A stretch of DNA of 64,000 nt, taken from Parahaliea mediterranea. Its GTDB lineage: Bacteria > Pseudomonadota > Gammaproteobacteria > Pseudomonadales > Halieaceae. This document shows, piece by piece, positions 56,851-64,000 of the stretch; position 1 is the first letter of the stretch, and each line of letters opens with the position of its first letter. Below the pieces are notes generated by a model, which saw nothing but the letters and a program-made list of their open reading frames with translations, ran no database searches and was not told where the DNA came from. The position numbers were made by a program, and so were the translations under genes. The stretch is from assembly GCF_003402235.1 (NCBI RefSeq), contig NZ_QEWO01000003.1:62001-126000 (forward strand), read 5' to 3'.

Positions 56851-56947
56851 CACAGGCCACTGCACCAGTCGCTTCCCTCTGCCGCTTCCCTCCGCCTCCA
56901 CCCCGGGGCTATTATCGGGGCATTGTCCTCACGGGAGCTGGCACGGC

Positions 56948-57292
56948 ATGGGGGAAATCCTCGAGTTTCCATCGCAACAGGCCCAGGGCCTGGCCTACCT
57001 CGACCGCCAACTGCGGGACATGCTCAGCGCCCGCGGCGCCGATACCGAACTGATCGACTTCGCCGCCAACCAGCTCACCGCCATTTACGCCGAACTCACC
57101 CGCTCTGAGCAGTACAGTTTCAGCGTCACCCTGCCGCCGGGCCTGGCGCCCGAGCAGGGCGAGGCCCTGCGCCGGCAGATTGACGCCGGCCTGGAAGGGC
57201 TGCGGCGGGAAAATCACGCCCTGCTGGTCAAGCTGGCGGCGCAGCTGGTGCTGGCGGAGGTGAAGCTCTTCCAGCACGAGCGCGCGCCCTGA
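56948..57292 (+). CDS. Conserved small protein of unknown function
   Basis: 114 residues, soluble and mostly helical with one β-like patch ('[20 protein letters not shown]'). I do not recognise a named family. GGGAG lies about 10 bases before the ATG, and base composition matches the neighbours. It converges on the ArsR gene. No functional context is visible. Confidence 0.7.
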   Translation: MGEILEFPSQQAQGLAYLDRQLRDMLSARGADTELIDFAANQLTAIYAELTRSEQYSFSVTLPPGLAPEQGEALRRQIDAGLEGLRRENHALLVKLAAQLVLAEVKLFQHERAP

Positions 57293-57359
57293 GGCCGCTG
57301 ACCCGCGGCGCCCTTGATCGCTGGGCCCTTGATTGCTACGCCCGGCGCAAGCGCCGGCG

Positions 57360-57707
57360 TCACCCCTCCTCTGTCGGCTCTTCGTCGATGTGGCTGGCCA
57401 TGTCGATCAGCATGTCGCTCACGTGGCAGTCGGCCACTTCGTAAAAAATCTGCTTGGCGCGGCGCTCGCCCTTCATCAGCCGCGCGCCCCTGAGCAGGCG
57501 CAGGTGGTGGCTGACCAGTGTCTGTGACAGGTCGAGGCTTCTGGCAATGTCGCCCACCGATTTGGCCTGCGACAGGCAGAAGAACAGAATCCTCAGCCGG
57601 GTGGGGTCACCCAGCAGGCGAAAGGTTTCCGCCAGGATGGTGATTTCGTTGATAGCCGGTGTCTGAATCGGGTTCACAGTGGTCTCTTTTAAATGTGCTG
57701 TTGGCAT
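57360..57707 (-). CDS. ArsR/SmtB-family metal-sensing repressor (CzrA type)
   Basis: 115 residues with a winged helix-turn-helix ('SVGDIARSLDLSQTLVSHHL'). The C-terminal helix has D93-x-H95-x10-H106-x2-E109, the α5 metal site of CzrA/SmtB-type zinc/cobalt sensors. ATG 57707 has AGGAG 9 bases upstream. It lies 27 bases after the CDF exporter on the same strand, so the pair is probably self-regulated through the operator at 58749-58774. Confidence 0.88.
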   Translation of the reverse strand: MPTAHLKETTVNPIQTPAINEITILAETFRLLGDPTRLRILFFCLSQAKSVGDIARSLDLSQTLVSHHLRLLRGARLMKGERRAKQIFYEVADCHVSDMLIDMASHIDEEPTEEG

Positions 57708-57734
57708 GCGCACGCTCTCCTGGCGTCAGTGCGA

Positions 57735-58721
57735 CTATGGCGTGGCCGTGGCGCGGGCAAGGCTGCAAGGCTCCGCGCTGCCGTTCCAGTCCACGGCAAC
57801 CGTGGCGTGCTCAATCTCGAACTGCGCATGCAGCGCGGCCTCCACCGCCTGGGTCACCCGGCGGGCATCGGCGTCGTCCACGGGCCGCACATGCAGGGTG
57901 GCCAGGGTACGCCCGGAGGTGATCGACCACACGTGTACGTGATGCACCGCGGCCACCCCGGGCACGCTGGCCATCAGGTGGCGCTCGATGTCTTCCGGCG
58001 TGGCTCCCTCGGGCGCGCCCTCAAGCAGAATGTGCAGCGACTTGCCAAGCAGCTTCCAGGCACTGCGCAGGATCAGCAGGGACACCACCACCGACAGGAT
58101 CGGGTCGATGGGCATCCACCCGGTGTAGTGGATCACCAGCGCCGCGACAATAGCCCCCACCGAACCGAGCAGGTCACCCAGCACATGCAGCGCGGCGCCC
58201 TTGATATTGACGTGCTCGCTGTCGCCGCGGGTGAGAATCCAGAACACCAGGATGTTCACCAGCAGCCCCGCCACCGCCACCCCCAGCATGGGCCCGACCA
58301 GCACCACCTGGGGCTGCTGGAAGCGCTGCCAGGCCTCCACCACAATCCAGGCGACAATGGCGAACAGGGTAATGGCGTTGATGAACCCGGCCACCACCTC
58401 AAAGCGCAGGTAGCCAAAGGTGCGCCGGGAATCGGCCAGGCGCCGCCCCAGGCGAAAGGCCGCGTAGGCCAGGGCCAGGGCCGCGGCATCGGTGAGCATG
58501 TGGCCGGCGTCGGCCAGCAGGGCGAGGGAGCCCGAGAGCAGGCCGCCGACCACCTCCACCAGCATAAAGGCGAAGATCAGGCCGAAGGACAGCAGCACCT
58601 TGCGCTCGTTGTCCCTGGTGACGGTGGGTGCGTGGCTGTGGTCGTGGCTATGACTGTGACTGTGGCCATCACTGTGGCTATGGCGGTGGTTCGGGTCGTG
58701 CCGGTGCTGGGAAGGTGACAT
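57735..58721 (-). CDS. czcD: Cation diffusion facilitator metal exporter (CzcD/ZitB type)
   Basis: Exports Zn2+/Co2+/Cd2+ in exchange for protons. About 328 residues: a His-rich N-terminus (HSHSDGHSHSHSHDHSH), six membrane helices with the H-x3-D and D-x3-D transport-site motifs (ADAGHMLTDAAAL, HVLGDLLGSVGA) and a cytoplasmic C-terminal domain with HHVHVWSI. ATG 58721 is preferred because the earlier in-frame ATG lies inside the operator. Confidence 0.94.
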   Translation of the reverse strand: MSPSQHRHDPNHRHSHSDGHSHSHSHDHSHAPTVTRDNERKVLLSFGLIFAFMLVEVVGGLLSGSLALLADAGHMLTDAAALALAYAAFRLGRRLADSRRTFGYLRFEVVAGFINAITLFAIVAWIVVEAWQRFQQPQVVLVGPMLGVAVAGLLVNILVFWILTRGDSEHVNIKGAALHVLGDLLGSVGAIVAALVIHYTGWMPIDPILSVVVSLLILRSAWKLLGKSLHILLEGAPEGATPEDIERHLMASVPGVAAVHHVHVWSITSGRTLATLHVRPVDDADARRVTQAVEAALHAQFEIEHATVAVDWNGSAEPCSLARATATP

Positions 58722-58748
58722 AGTCTGCGCCTGTGGCTGGCATTCAAT

Positions 58749-58774
58749 AACATATGAATACCTGTTCATGTGTT
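58749..58774. promoter_or_regulatory. ArsR-family operator upstream of the CDF exporter
   Basis: Imperfect inverted repeat AACATATGAATAC/CTGTTCATGTGTT, matching 10 of 13 per half with an ATGAA-N6-TTCAT core, the shape of SmtB/CzrA operators. It lies 27-53 bases before the exporter ATG. Confidence 0.68.
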
Positions 58775-58809
58775 TGATGTCAACGCCGAAAGCGCCCTCC
58801 CCGCCGCCC

Positions 58810-58825
58810 GGCGCCCGTGGGCGCC
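58810..58825 (-). terminator. GC hairpin downstream of copA
   Basis: GGCGCCC-GT-GGGCGCC, 7-base stem with a very short loop and no T tract. It may weakly end the copA transcript; only a candidate. Confidence 0.3.
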
Positions 58826-58862
58826 AGCCGGCGCAGAGGGAAGGTACGCATCTGGGGGCCGT

Positions 58863-61133
58863 TTACGCGCGGAAGGACCGCAAGCGCAGCGCATTGCCGA
58901 GCACGAAGACCGATGAGAAGGCCATGGCCCCGGCGGCAAACACCGGCGACAGCTGGATACCCAGGGTCGGGTAGAGGGCCCCCGCCGCCACCGGAATCAG
59001 CGCCGTGTTGTAGGCAAAGGCCCAGAACAGGTTCTGCTGAATGTTGCGCAGGGTGGCCCGGGACAGGGCAATGGCCCTGGGAATGCCCCGCAGGCTGCCG
59101 GACATCAGCACCACATCCGCCGCTTCGATGGCGATGTCGGTGCCGGTGCCAATCGCCATGCCGACATCGGCCGCCGCCAGGGCCGGGGCGTCGTTGATGC
59201 CATCGCCCACAAAGGCGAGGCTGCCGTGCTCGGCCCGCAGCGATTCCAGCGCCGCCACCTTGCCCTCGGGCAGCACCTCGGCCACCACCACGTCGATGCC
59301 CAGGCGGCGGGCAACCGCCCGGGCGGTGCGCTGGTTGTCGCCGGTGATCATGGCCACTTCCAGCCCCAGTGCATGCAACTCGGCAATGGCCTGGGGCGTT
59401 TCGGCCTTGATCGGGTCGGCCACCGCGAGTATGGCGGCGAGCCTGCCGTCCAGGGCGGCATACAGTGGCGACTTGCCCTCGTCACCCAGCTGCGCGGCGG
59501 TTGCCGCAAAGGGGGCAACGTCAAGCCCCAGGCGCGCCATGTAGCGGTCGGCGCCGATATCAACGCGCACCCCGTCGGCCTCGGCATGCACCCCAAAGCC
59601 GGTGATCGAGTCAAAGCCGGTAACGGTTGGCAGGGTGAGCCCTTCGGCCTCAGCCGCCTCGACAATCGCGCGGGCGATGGGGTGCTCGGAGCGAGCCTCC
59701 ACCGCCGCGACGGCCGCCAGCACCGGCTGGCGCGCAAAGCCCTCGGCCACCACCAGGTCGGTAAGGGAGGGCTTGCCCTCGGTCAGGGTGCCGGTTTTAT
59801 CCACCGCCACCACCCGGGTGTCTTTCAGGGCCTGCAGGGCCTCGCCACGGCGAAACAGCACCCCCATTTCGGCACCGCGCCCGGTGCCCACCATGATGGA
59901 GGTGGGCGTGGCCAGCCCCATGGCGCAGGGGCAGGCAATGATGAGCACCGCCACCGCGTTGACCAGGGCAAAGGTCAGCGCCGGCGCCGGGCCGGTAACC
60001 AGCCAGACCACAAAGGTCACCAGCGCCGCGGTAATCACCGCCGGCACAAACCACAGGGTCACTTTGTCCACCAGGGCCTGAATGGGCAGTTTCGAGCCCT
60101 GGGCCTGCTCCACCATGCGAATGATCTGCGACAGCACGGTCTCGCCGCCCACGGCGGTGGCGCTTACCCGCAGGGCGCCCTGCTGGTTGACGGTGCCGCC
60201 CACCACCTCGCTGCCGGGGGTTTTCGCCACCGGCATCGGCTCGCCGGAGATCATCGATTCATCCACGTAGCTGTTGCCTTCCACCACCTCGCCATCCACG
60301 GGGATGCGCTCGCCGGGGCGCACCTCGACGGCATCGCCGGGGCGGACGGCGTCAATGGCCACCTCGACAGCCCGGCCATCGCGCCACACGCGGGCGGTTC
60401 TGGCCTGCAGGCCCACCAGCCGCTGGATGGCCTGCGAAGTGCGCCCCTTGGCCCGGGCCTCCAGAAAACGGCCGAGCAGCACCAGGGTCACAATGACCGC
60501 GGCGGCCTCGTAATAGACGTTGGCGGTGCCGGGCGGCAGCACGCCGGGCCAGAAGGTGGCCACCACGGAATAACCCCAGGCGGCCATGGTGCCCAGGGCA
60601 ACCAGGGAGTTCATGTCTGGCGCGCCGCGCAGCAACAGCGGCACGCCGTGCCGGAAAAAGCGCAGGCCCGGCCCGAACAGCACCAGGCTGGTGAGCACAA
60701 ACTGGAGGTACCAGCTCATCTGCCGGCCCAGCACGTCGCTGATGAACTGGTGCACGGCGGGGATGAAGTGCCCGCCCATTTCGATGGCGAAAACCGGCAG
60801 GGTGAGGGCTGCCGCCAGGGTCAGGTCCCGCTTGAGGGCGCGGTATTCGCCCTCCCTGCGCTCGGCGGCCGCCTCGGCCTGCGCCGCGCCCGCGTCTGGC
60901 AGCCGGGCGCTATAGCCGGCCCCGGCCACCGCCGCCACCAGTGCCTTGGCGGGGGCGCTGCCCTGCACGCTGGCCTGTTCGGTAGCGAGATTGACTGTGG
61001 CGCCGGCAACGCCGGGCACCGCCATAAGGGCGCGCTCCACCCGCCCGACACAGGACGCGCAGTTCATGCCTTCAATCAGCAGGGTGGTGGCCGCCGCGCC
61101 GGGGGCCTTGGCTGTCTGCTCGGAACTCATCAT
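58863..61133 (-). CDS. copA: Copper-exporting P1B-type ATPase CopA
   Basis: Pumps Cu+ out of the cytoplasm. The 756 residues have one N-terminal metal-binding domain (GMNCASC), membrane helices, the transport motif CPC ([10 protein letters not shown]), the phosphorylation site DKTGTLTEG, the SEHP nucleotide motif and [10 protein letters not shown]. Two ATGs overlap at the start. It is preceded by a CueR-type promoter. Confidence 0.96.
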   Translation of the reverse strand: MMSSEQTAKAPGAAATTLLIEGMNCASCVGRVERALMAVPGVAGATVNLATEQASVQGSAPAKALVAAVAGAGYSARLPDAGAAQAEAAAERREGEYRALKRDLTLAAALTLPVFAIEMGGHFIPAVHQFISDVLGRQMSWYLQFVLTSLVLFGPGLRFFRHGVPLLLRGAPDMNSLVALGTMAAWGYSVVATFWPGVLPPGTANVYYEAAAVIVTLVLLGRFLEARAKGRTSQAIQRLVGLQARTARVWRDGRAVEVAIDAVRPGDAVEVRPGERIPVDGEVVEGNSYVDESMISGEPMPVAKTPGSEVVGGTVNQQGALRVSATAVGGETVLSQIIRMVEQAQGSKLPIQALVDKVTLWFVPAVITAALVTFVVWLVTGPAPALTFALVNAVAVLIIACPCAMGLATPTSIMVGTGRGAEMGVLFRRGEALQALKDTRVVAVDKTGTLTEGKPSLTDLVVAEGFARQPVLAAVAAVEARSEHPIARAIVEAAEAEGLTLPTVTGFDSITGFGVHAEADGVRVDIGADRYMARLGLDVAPFAATAAQLGDEGKSPLYAALDGRLAAILAVADPIKAETPQAIAELHALGLEVAMITGDNQRTARAVARRLGIDVVVAEVLPEGKVAALESLRAEHGSLAFVGDGINDAPALAAADVGMAIGTGTDIAIEAADVVLMSGSLRGIPRAIALSRATLRNIQQNLFWAFAYNTALIPVAAGALYPTLGIQLSPVFAAGAMAFSSVFVLGNALRLRSFRA

Positions 61134-61171
61134 AGCCTCCTTGTTAAAGCATCAGATGATGATGTCCCGAC

Positions 61172-61202
61172 ACGATAAACCTTCCCGCAACAGGAAGGTC
61201 AA
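61172..61202 (-). promoter_or_regulatory. CueR-type (MerR family) copper-responsive promoter for copA
   Basis: Minus strand TTGACC (61202-61197), 19-base spacer, TATCGT (61177-61172). The operator ACCTTCC-N7-GGAAGGT (61179-61199) fills the spacer, as in CueR promoters, where the long spacer is bent by the activator. It is 38 bases from the copA start. No cueR gene is in the window. Confidence 0.88.
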
Positions 61203-61230
61203 GCGCACAGGTGCGCAGCCGACGGCAGGG

Positions 61231-61482
61231 TCAGCCCCGGCCGGGGCCGGGGCCGGCAACCTCCCGCACCTGCAACACCGTCCAGGGCAGGCCCACCAGC
61301 TCCGCCGCGGTGGCCACCCGGGCCCGGACGAACACCGCCGGGGCGTCTTCTGCGGGCACCTGTACGGCCGCGGTGCCACCGTTGGGGTAGCGCAGCTCCA
61401 CCAGCATGGCGGCCTCGGCGTCGTGAGTGGGAGTTAGGCGCACGGCGCTGATCACCGCCACCTCGGCGCGGCCATCGCTCAC
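61231..61482 (-). CDS. Small protein of unknown function
   Basis: 83 residues, β-rich ('AEVAVISAVRLTPTHDAEAA', 'VELRYPNGGTAAVQVPAED'). Not recognised. The start is GTG 61482, overlapping the preceding gene by 4 bases, so the two are probably translated together. It lies directly upstream of the copA promoter region, on the same strand. Confidence 0.6.
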   Translation of the reverse strand: MSDGRAEVAVISAVRLTPTHDAEAAMLVELRYPNGGTAAVQVPAEDAPAVFVRARVATAAELVGLPWTVLQVREVAGPGPGRG

Positions 61483-61688
61483 GCGGCGGGCGGGCCGGTA
61501 AAGACGATGTCCGATGGCGTCATGCCGGCCGGGGCCGGGCGAAACACCAGGTAGAGGTTCCAGCTCTGCAGATCGGCAATGGCCTCCTCGACGGGGCGCT
61601 CGGGGAATACGCGCGCGGCAATGCGCTGCCAGTCGTCCCCTTCGCAGGGATAAACCCAGGGGCGCTGGGGGGTGATGGATGCACTCAT
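61479..61688 (-). CDS. Small protein of unknown function
   Basis: 69 residues with many aromatics ('WVYPCEGDDWQRIAARVFPE', 'LQSWNLYLVFRP'). The 'DWQRIAARVF...L...N' pattern slightly recalls a LysM motif, but this is not firm. It starts 15 bases after the amidohydrolase gene and overlaps the 83-residue gene, forming a three-gene unit. Confidence 0.6.
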   Translation of the reverse strand: MSASITPQRPWVYPCEGDDWQRIAARVFPERPVEEAIADLQSWNLYLVFRPAPAGMTPSDIVFTGPPAA

Positions 61689-61703
61689 GGTCTTGTCTCC
61701 CTG

Positions 61704-63416
61704 TCAGGCCGCCGACGGGCGGGCGCCGGATACTATTTTGCCGTAGCGCTTGCCGTCGCGGGCATCGGCGTAGCCAGCCTCGGCGCTGTAGGCCAGCTGG
61801 CCATTCACATAAACCTGCTCCACACCGCTGGCGCGGCGCAGGTAGCGGTAGCCGGCGCCGGGCAGGTCCTCCACGGCGATTTCCGGGCCGCGATCGATGG
61901 TATCCGGGTCAAACAGCACCAGGTCCGCCGCCAGGCCCGGGCGCAATTCGCCGCGGTCGGCAAGGCCCCAGTTGCGGGCAATCTGCCCGGTGAGTTTGTA
62001 CACCGCCTGCTCCAGGCTCAGGGCGCCTGCCTCGCGCACAAAGCAGCTGAACAGATAGCCGGTGTCGCCGTAGGTGGCAAAGCGGGTGACATGGGCGCCG
62101 CCGTCGCCGGAGCCCACCTGCACCAGCGGGTCGCTGAGGGGGCCGGTGATGCGCGCCAGGTTGTTGTGGCCCACGGCCACGGCGCTGAAGCAGGTTTGCA
62201 GGTTTTCCTCCACCGCCAGATCCAGCATCAGCTCCACCGGGTCGCAGCCGCGCTCGGCGGCAATGTCCTTCAGGCTGCGGCCCTCAAGCGCCCGGTTGTG
62301 CGGCAGGTGGCAGCGGCGCACTATAAAATCAGGGAAATGCACCTCCATGGCGATGGGGTGCATGGCGTTGTAGGCCTCGTCCACCAGCTGTTTGCGAATG
62401 GCTGGGTTCTGGAAGTCCGCCAGGGTCTCATCCGCGCTCTTGAGGATGGTCGCCCACCAGGTGGGACGGGTGCTGAACACCGAGGTGGGCACGTCAAACT
62501 CGAAGGTCACGTCGATGGGGCGGGTCTGCATCTGCGGCACAATGCGCGCGCCGTAGGCGGTCTGCAACCGCACCCGCTCCAGTGCCCGCGGCACCAGCTC
62601 CGGGGTGGCGTTGGAATCGAACAGGGGCGAGAAGCTGACGGTAATGCCGTGACGCCGCGACAGCTCACCGAGAATGTCGATACGGGCGCACAGCAGGTCC
62701 GGGTCCCAGAATTCCGGCACCACCTGCATGATGGCCCCGTATTCGCCAAGCACCGCGCACAGGGCGTCCAGCTCTTCGGGCGCCGCCAGGCGGCAGGGCA
62801 CCGGGCGGTGCTCGTGGTCGATGTCCACCCAACTGGTGGACAGGCCCAGCGCACCGGCCTGCAGGCACTCCCGCAGCAGATCCTGCATGCGGGCAACTTC
62901 CTCCCCAGTTGCCGAACGCTCGCGGGCAGCCTCGCCCATCACCCACAGGCGCAGCATGCTGTGGCCGGCCAGGGTCGCGACGTTGATGCCGAGGTTGTCG
63001 CGAAAGGCCGCCAGGTATTCCTCGAAGGTTTCCCAATTCCAGCGCATGCCGGCGTCGAAGGCGGCGGCGGGCATCTCCTCAATCTGGCGGAATACGGCGC
63101 CCACGAATGCCCGGTGCTCGGCCCGCACTGGCGCCATGGTCAGTGAGCAGTTGCCGTTGATGACGGTGGTCACCCCGTGCTCCAGCGAGGGCGTGGCCAG
63201 GCCGTCCCAGGTGATCTGGGCATCAAAATGGGTGTGGGGGTCGATAAAGCCCGGGGCCAGCACCTTGCCGCCAGCGTCTACCACCGTGCGCGCATCACCG
63301 TCGATGCGGGTGCCAATGGCGGCAATGCGGCCCTCGCTCACAGCCAGCGCACCGCGATAGGCGGCTGTGCCGCTGCCGTCGCAAATGCGCGCATTTCTTA
63401 TTATCAAATCGTACAT
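61704..63416 (-). CDS. N-acyl-D-amino-acid deacylase family amidohydrolase
   Basis: 570-residue metal-dependent hydrolase. It has the metal site GFIDPHTHFDAQ, a Cys as in D-aminoacylases (INGNCSLTMAP), a long insert and a C-terminal β domain ('LRPGLAADLVLFDPDTIDRG'). Related proteins hydrolyse N-acyl-D-amino acids, but some family members act on other cyclic or acylated amides, so the substrate is open. First gene of a small unit with the two unknown small genes. Confidence 0.85.
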   Translation of the reverse strand: MYDLIIRNARICDGSGTAAYRGALAVSEGRIAAIGTRIDGDARTVVDAGGKVLAPGFIDPHTHFDAQITWDGLATPSLEHGVTTVINGNCSLTMAPVRAEHRAFVGAVFRQIEEMPAAAFDAGMRWNWETFEEYLAAFRDNLGINVATLAGHSMLRLWVMGEAARERSATGEEVARMQDLLRECLQAGALGLSTSWVDIDHEHRPVPCRLAAPEELDALCAVLGEYGAIMQVVPEFWDPDLLCARIDILGELSRRHGITVSFSPLFDSNATPELVPRALERVRLQTAYGARIVPQMQTRPIDVTFEFDVPTSVFSTRPTWWATILKSADETLADFQNPAIRKQLVDEAYNAMHPIAMEVHFPDFIVRRCHLPHNRALEGRSLKDIAAERGCDPVELMLDLAVEENLQTCFSAVAVGHNNLARITGPLSDPLVQVGSGDGGAHVTRFATYGDTGYLFSCFVREAGALSLEQAVYKLTGQIARNWGLADRGELRPGLAADLVLFDPDTIDRGPEIAVEDLPGAGYRYLRRASGVEQVYVNGQLAYSAEAGYADARDGKRYGKIVSGARPSAA

Positions 63417-63639
63417 GGGAGCTCCTCCTTGTCCTTGGTGTCACTGTAGGCGCCAACGCGCTCGGTGGACATGGCAGATTGAGCAAAGGGCATGGAGAAT
63501 GGGTGCGACTGTACCCCCCATCGCCACAGGCGGCGGGCTTGTCCCCGACGCCCGTCGCTGCGATGATCAATGCCAGCAACAATAAAAAAGGTGGACGCAC
63601 CGGCCGGGACTGGCCGGGCGGGGCAACCCAGGGGATGGC

Positions 63640-64000
63640 ATGGACCAGAGCAAGCTACCGCACAGCCCGGAACTCGACATGGAGCGCGTGCAAATCCTGT
63701 ACGCCAATGTCCGCACCGGCTACATCGGCGTATCCGCCGCCATTGCGCTGCTGTTCTTCATTGCCAATACCTACGCCAGCCCCCTCGCCGCCCGCTACTG
63801 GCTGCTGGGCGTGGTGATCGCCAACCTGCCGCGCCTGTGGTTGTCACTGCGCTACGGGCAAAACAAGCGCGCCGGGCGTATCACCGAAGCCGACGCCCTG
63901 AAGTGGGACCGCTACATGGCCCTGGCCAGCGTCATTGCCTACGCCGGTTTTGTGGCGGTGATTTACCTGCCCTACGGCAACAATGCCGTGATCGGCACCC
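63640..64000 (+). CDS. Membrane signalling protein, N-terminal part (cut by window edge)
   Basis: 120 codons from ATG 63640, open to the right edge. The N-terminus 'ELDMERVQILYANVRTGYIG' and at least three hydrophobic segments (about 28-46, 53-70, 91-110) resemble the membrane module seen before GGDEF/EAL or histidine kinase domains. The output domain is outside the window. Divergent from the amidohydrolase gene. Confidence 0.65.
   Translation, partial: MDQSKLPHSPELDMERVQILYANVRTGYIGVSAAIALLFFIANTYASPLAARYWLLGVVIANLPRLWLSLRYGQNKRAGRITEADALKWDRYMALASVIAYAGFVAVIYLPYGNNAVIGT

Noticed and set aside
59226-61178. 650-residue open frame on the plus strand
   Set aside because: Mirror frame of copA; no domain or ribosome binding site.

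Overview
The window is GC-rich, densely coded DNA from a gammaproteobacterium. The housekeeping block yhbY | rlmE-ftsH-folP-glmM-tpiA-secG-tRNA-Leu(GAG) is the usual gammaproteobacterial order. A PEP-CTERM protein and several c-di-GMP proteins fit an environmental, probably marine, lineage (inference; the species cannot be fixed from the sequence alone).

Positions 1-48563 hold a nearly complete flagellar and chemotaxis superlocus with enteric-type gene order. On the minus strand, flhDC-motAB-cheAW-cheR-cheB-mcp-cheY-cheZ-flhB runs off the left edge. Next come fliD-fliS-fliT with a second FliK-like gene and a FlhB C-domain paralogue, then a PilZ/degenerate HD-GYP gene divergent from flagellin fliC. 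After an AT-richer insert (about 18.6-21.2 kb: three small orphan genes, a HigBA toxin-antitoxin pair and a membrane protein), the fliE | fliFGHIJK-LMNOPQR basal-body and export genes follow. The flgBCDEFGHIJKL hook and rod operon runs convergently, and flgA-flgM-flgN runs divergently from flgB. An EAL-HDOD protein and a large CHASE/PAS/GGDEF/EAL protein close the block. Six sites fit the sigma-28 consensus TAAA-N15-GCCGATAA (motA, fliD, the PilZ gene, fliC, flgK, flgM). Three 12-11-12 inverted repeats resemble FlhD4C2 boxes (fliE/fliF, fliL, flgB/flgA). Together they suggest a class 1-2-3 cascade: FlhDC, then hook-basal body and FlgM, then the sigma-28 late genes. flhA, fliA and a flagellar muramidase are not in the window.

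Positions 48564-50039 are a junction: a sigma-54-type promoter driving a PEP-CTERM protein, a strong terminator, about 350 bases with nothing recognised, and a tRNA-like remnant beside tRNA-Leu(GAG). The housekeeping block follows to 56850, with a close match to the heat-shock sigma-32 consensus upstream of ftsH.

Positions 56851-64000 hold a small conserved gene, a CDF zinc/cobalt exporter with a CzrA-type ArsR repressor, a CopA copper ATPase behind a CueR-type promoter, two small overlapping unknown genes, an N-acyl-D-amino-acid deacylase-family amidohydrolase, and the start of a membrane signalling protein cut by the right edge.
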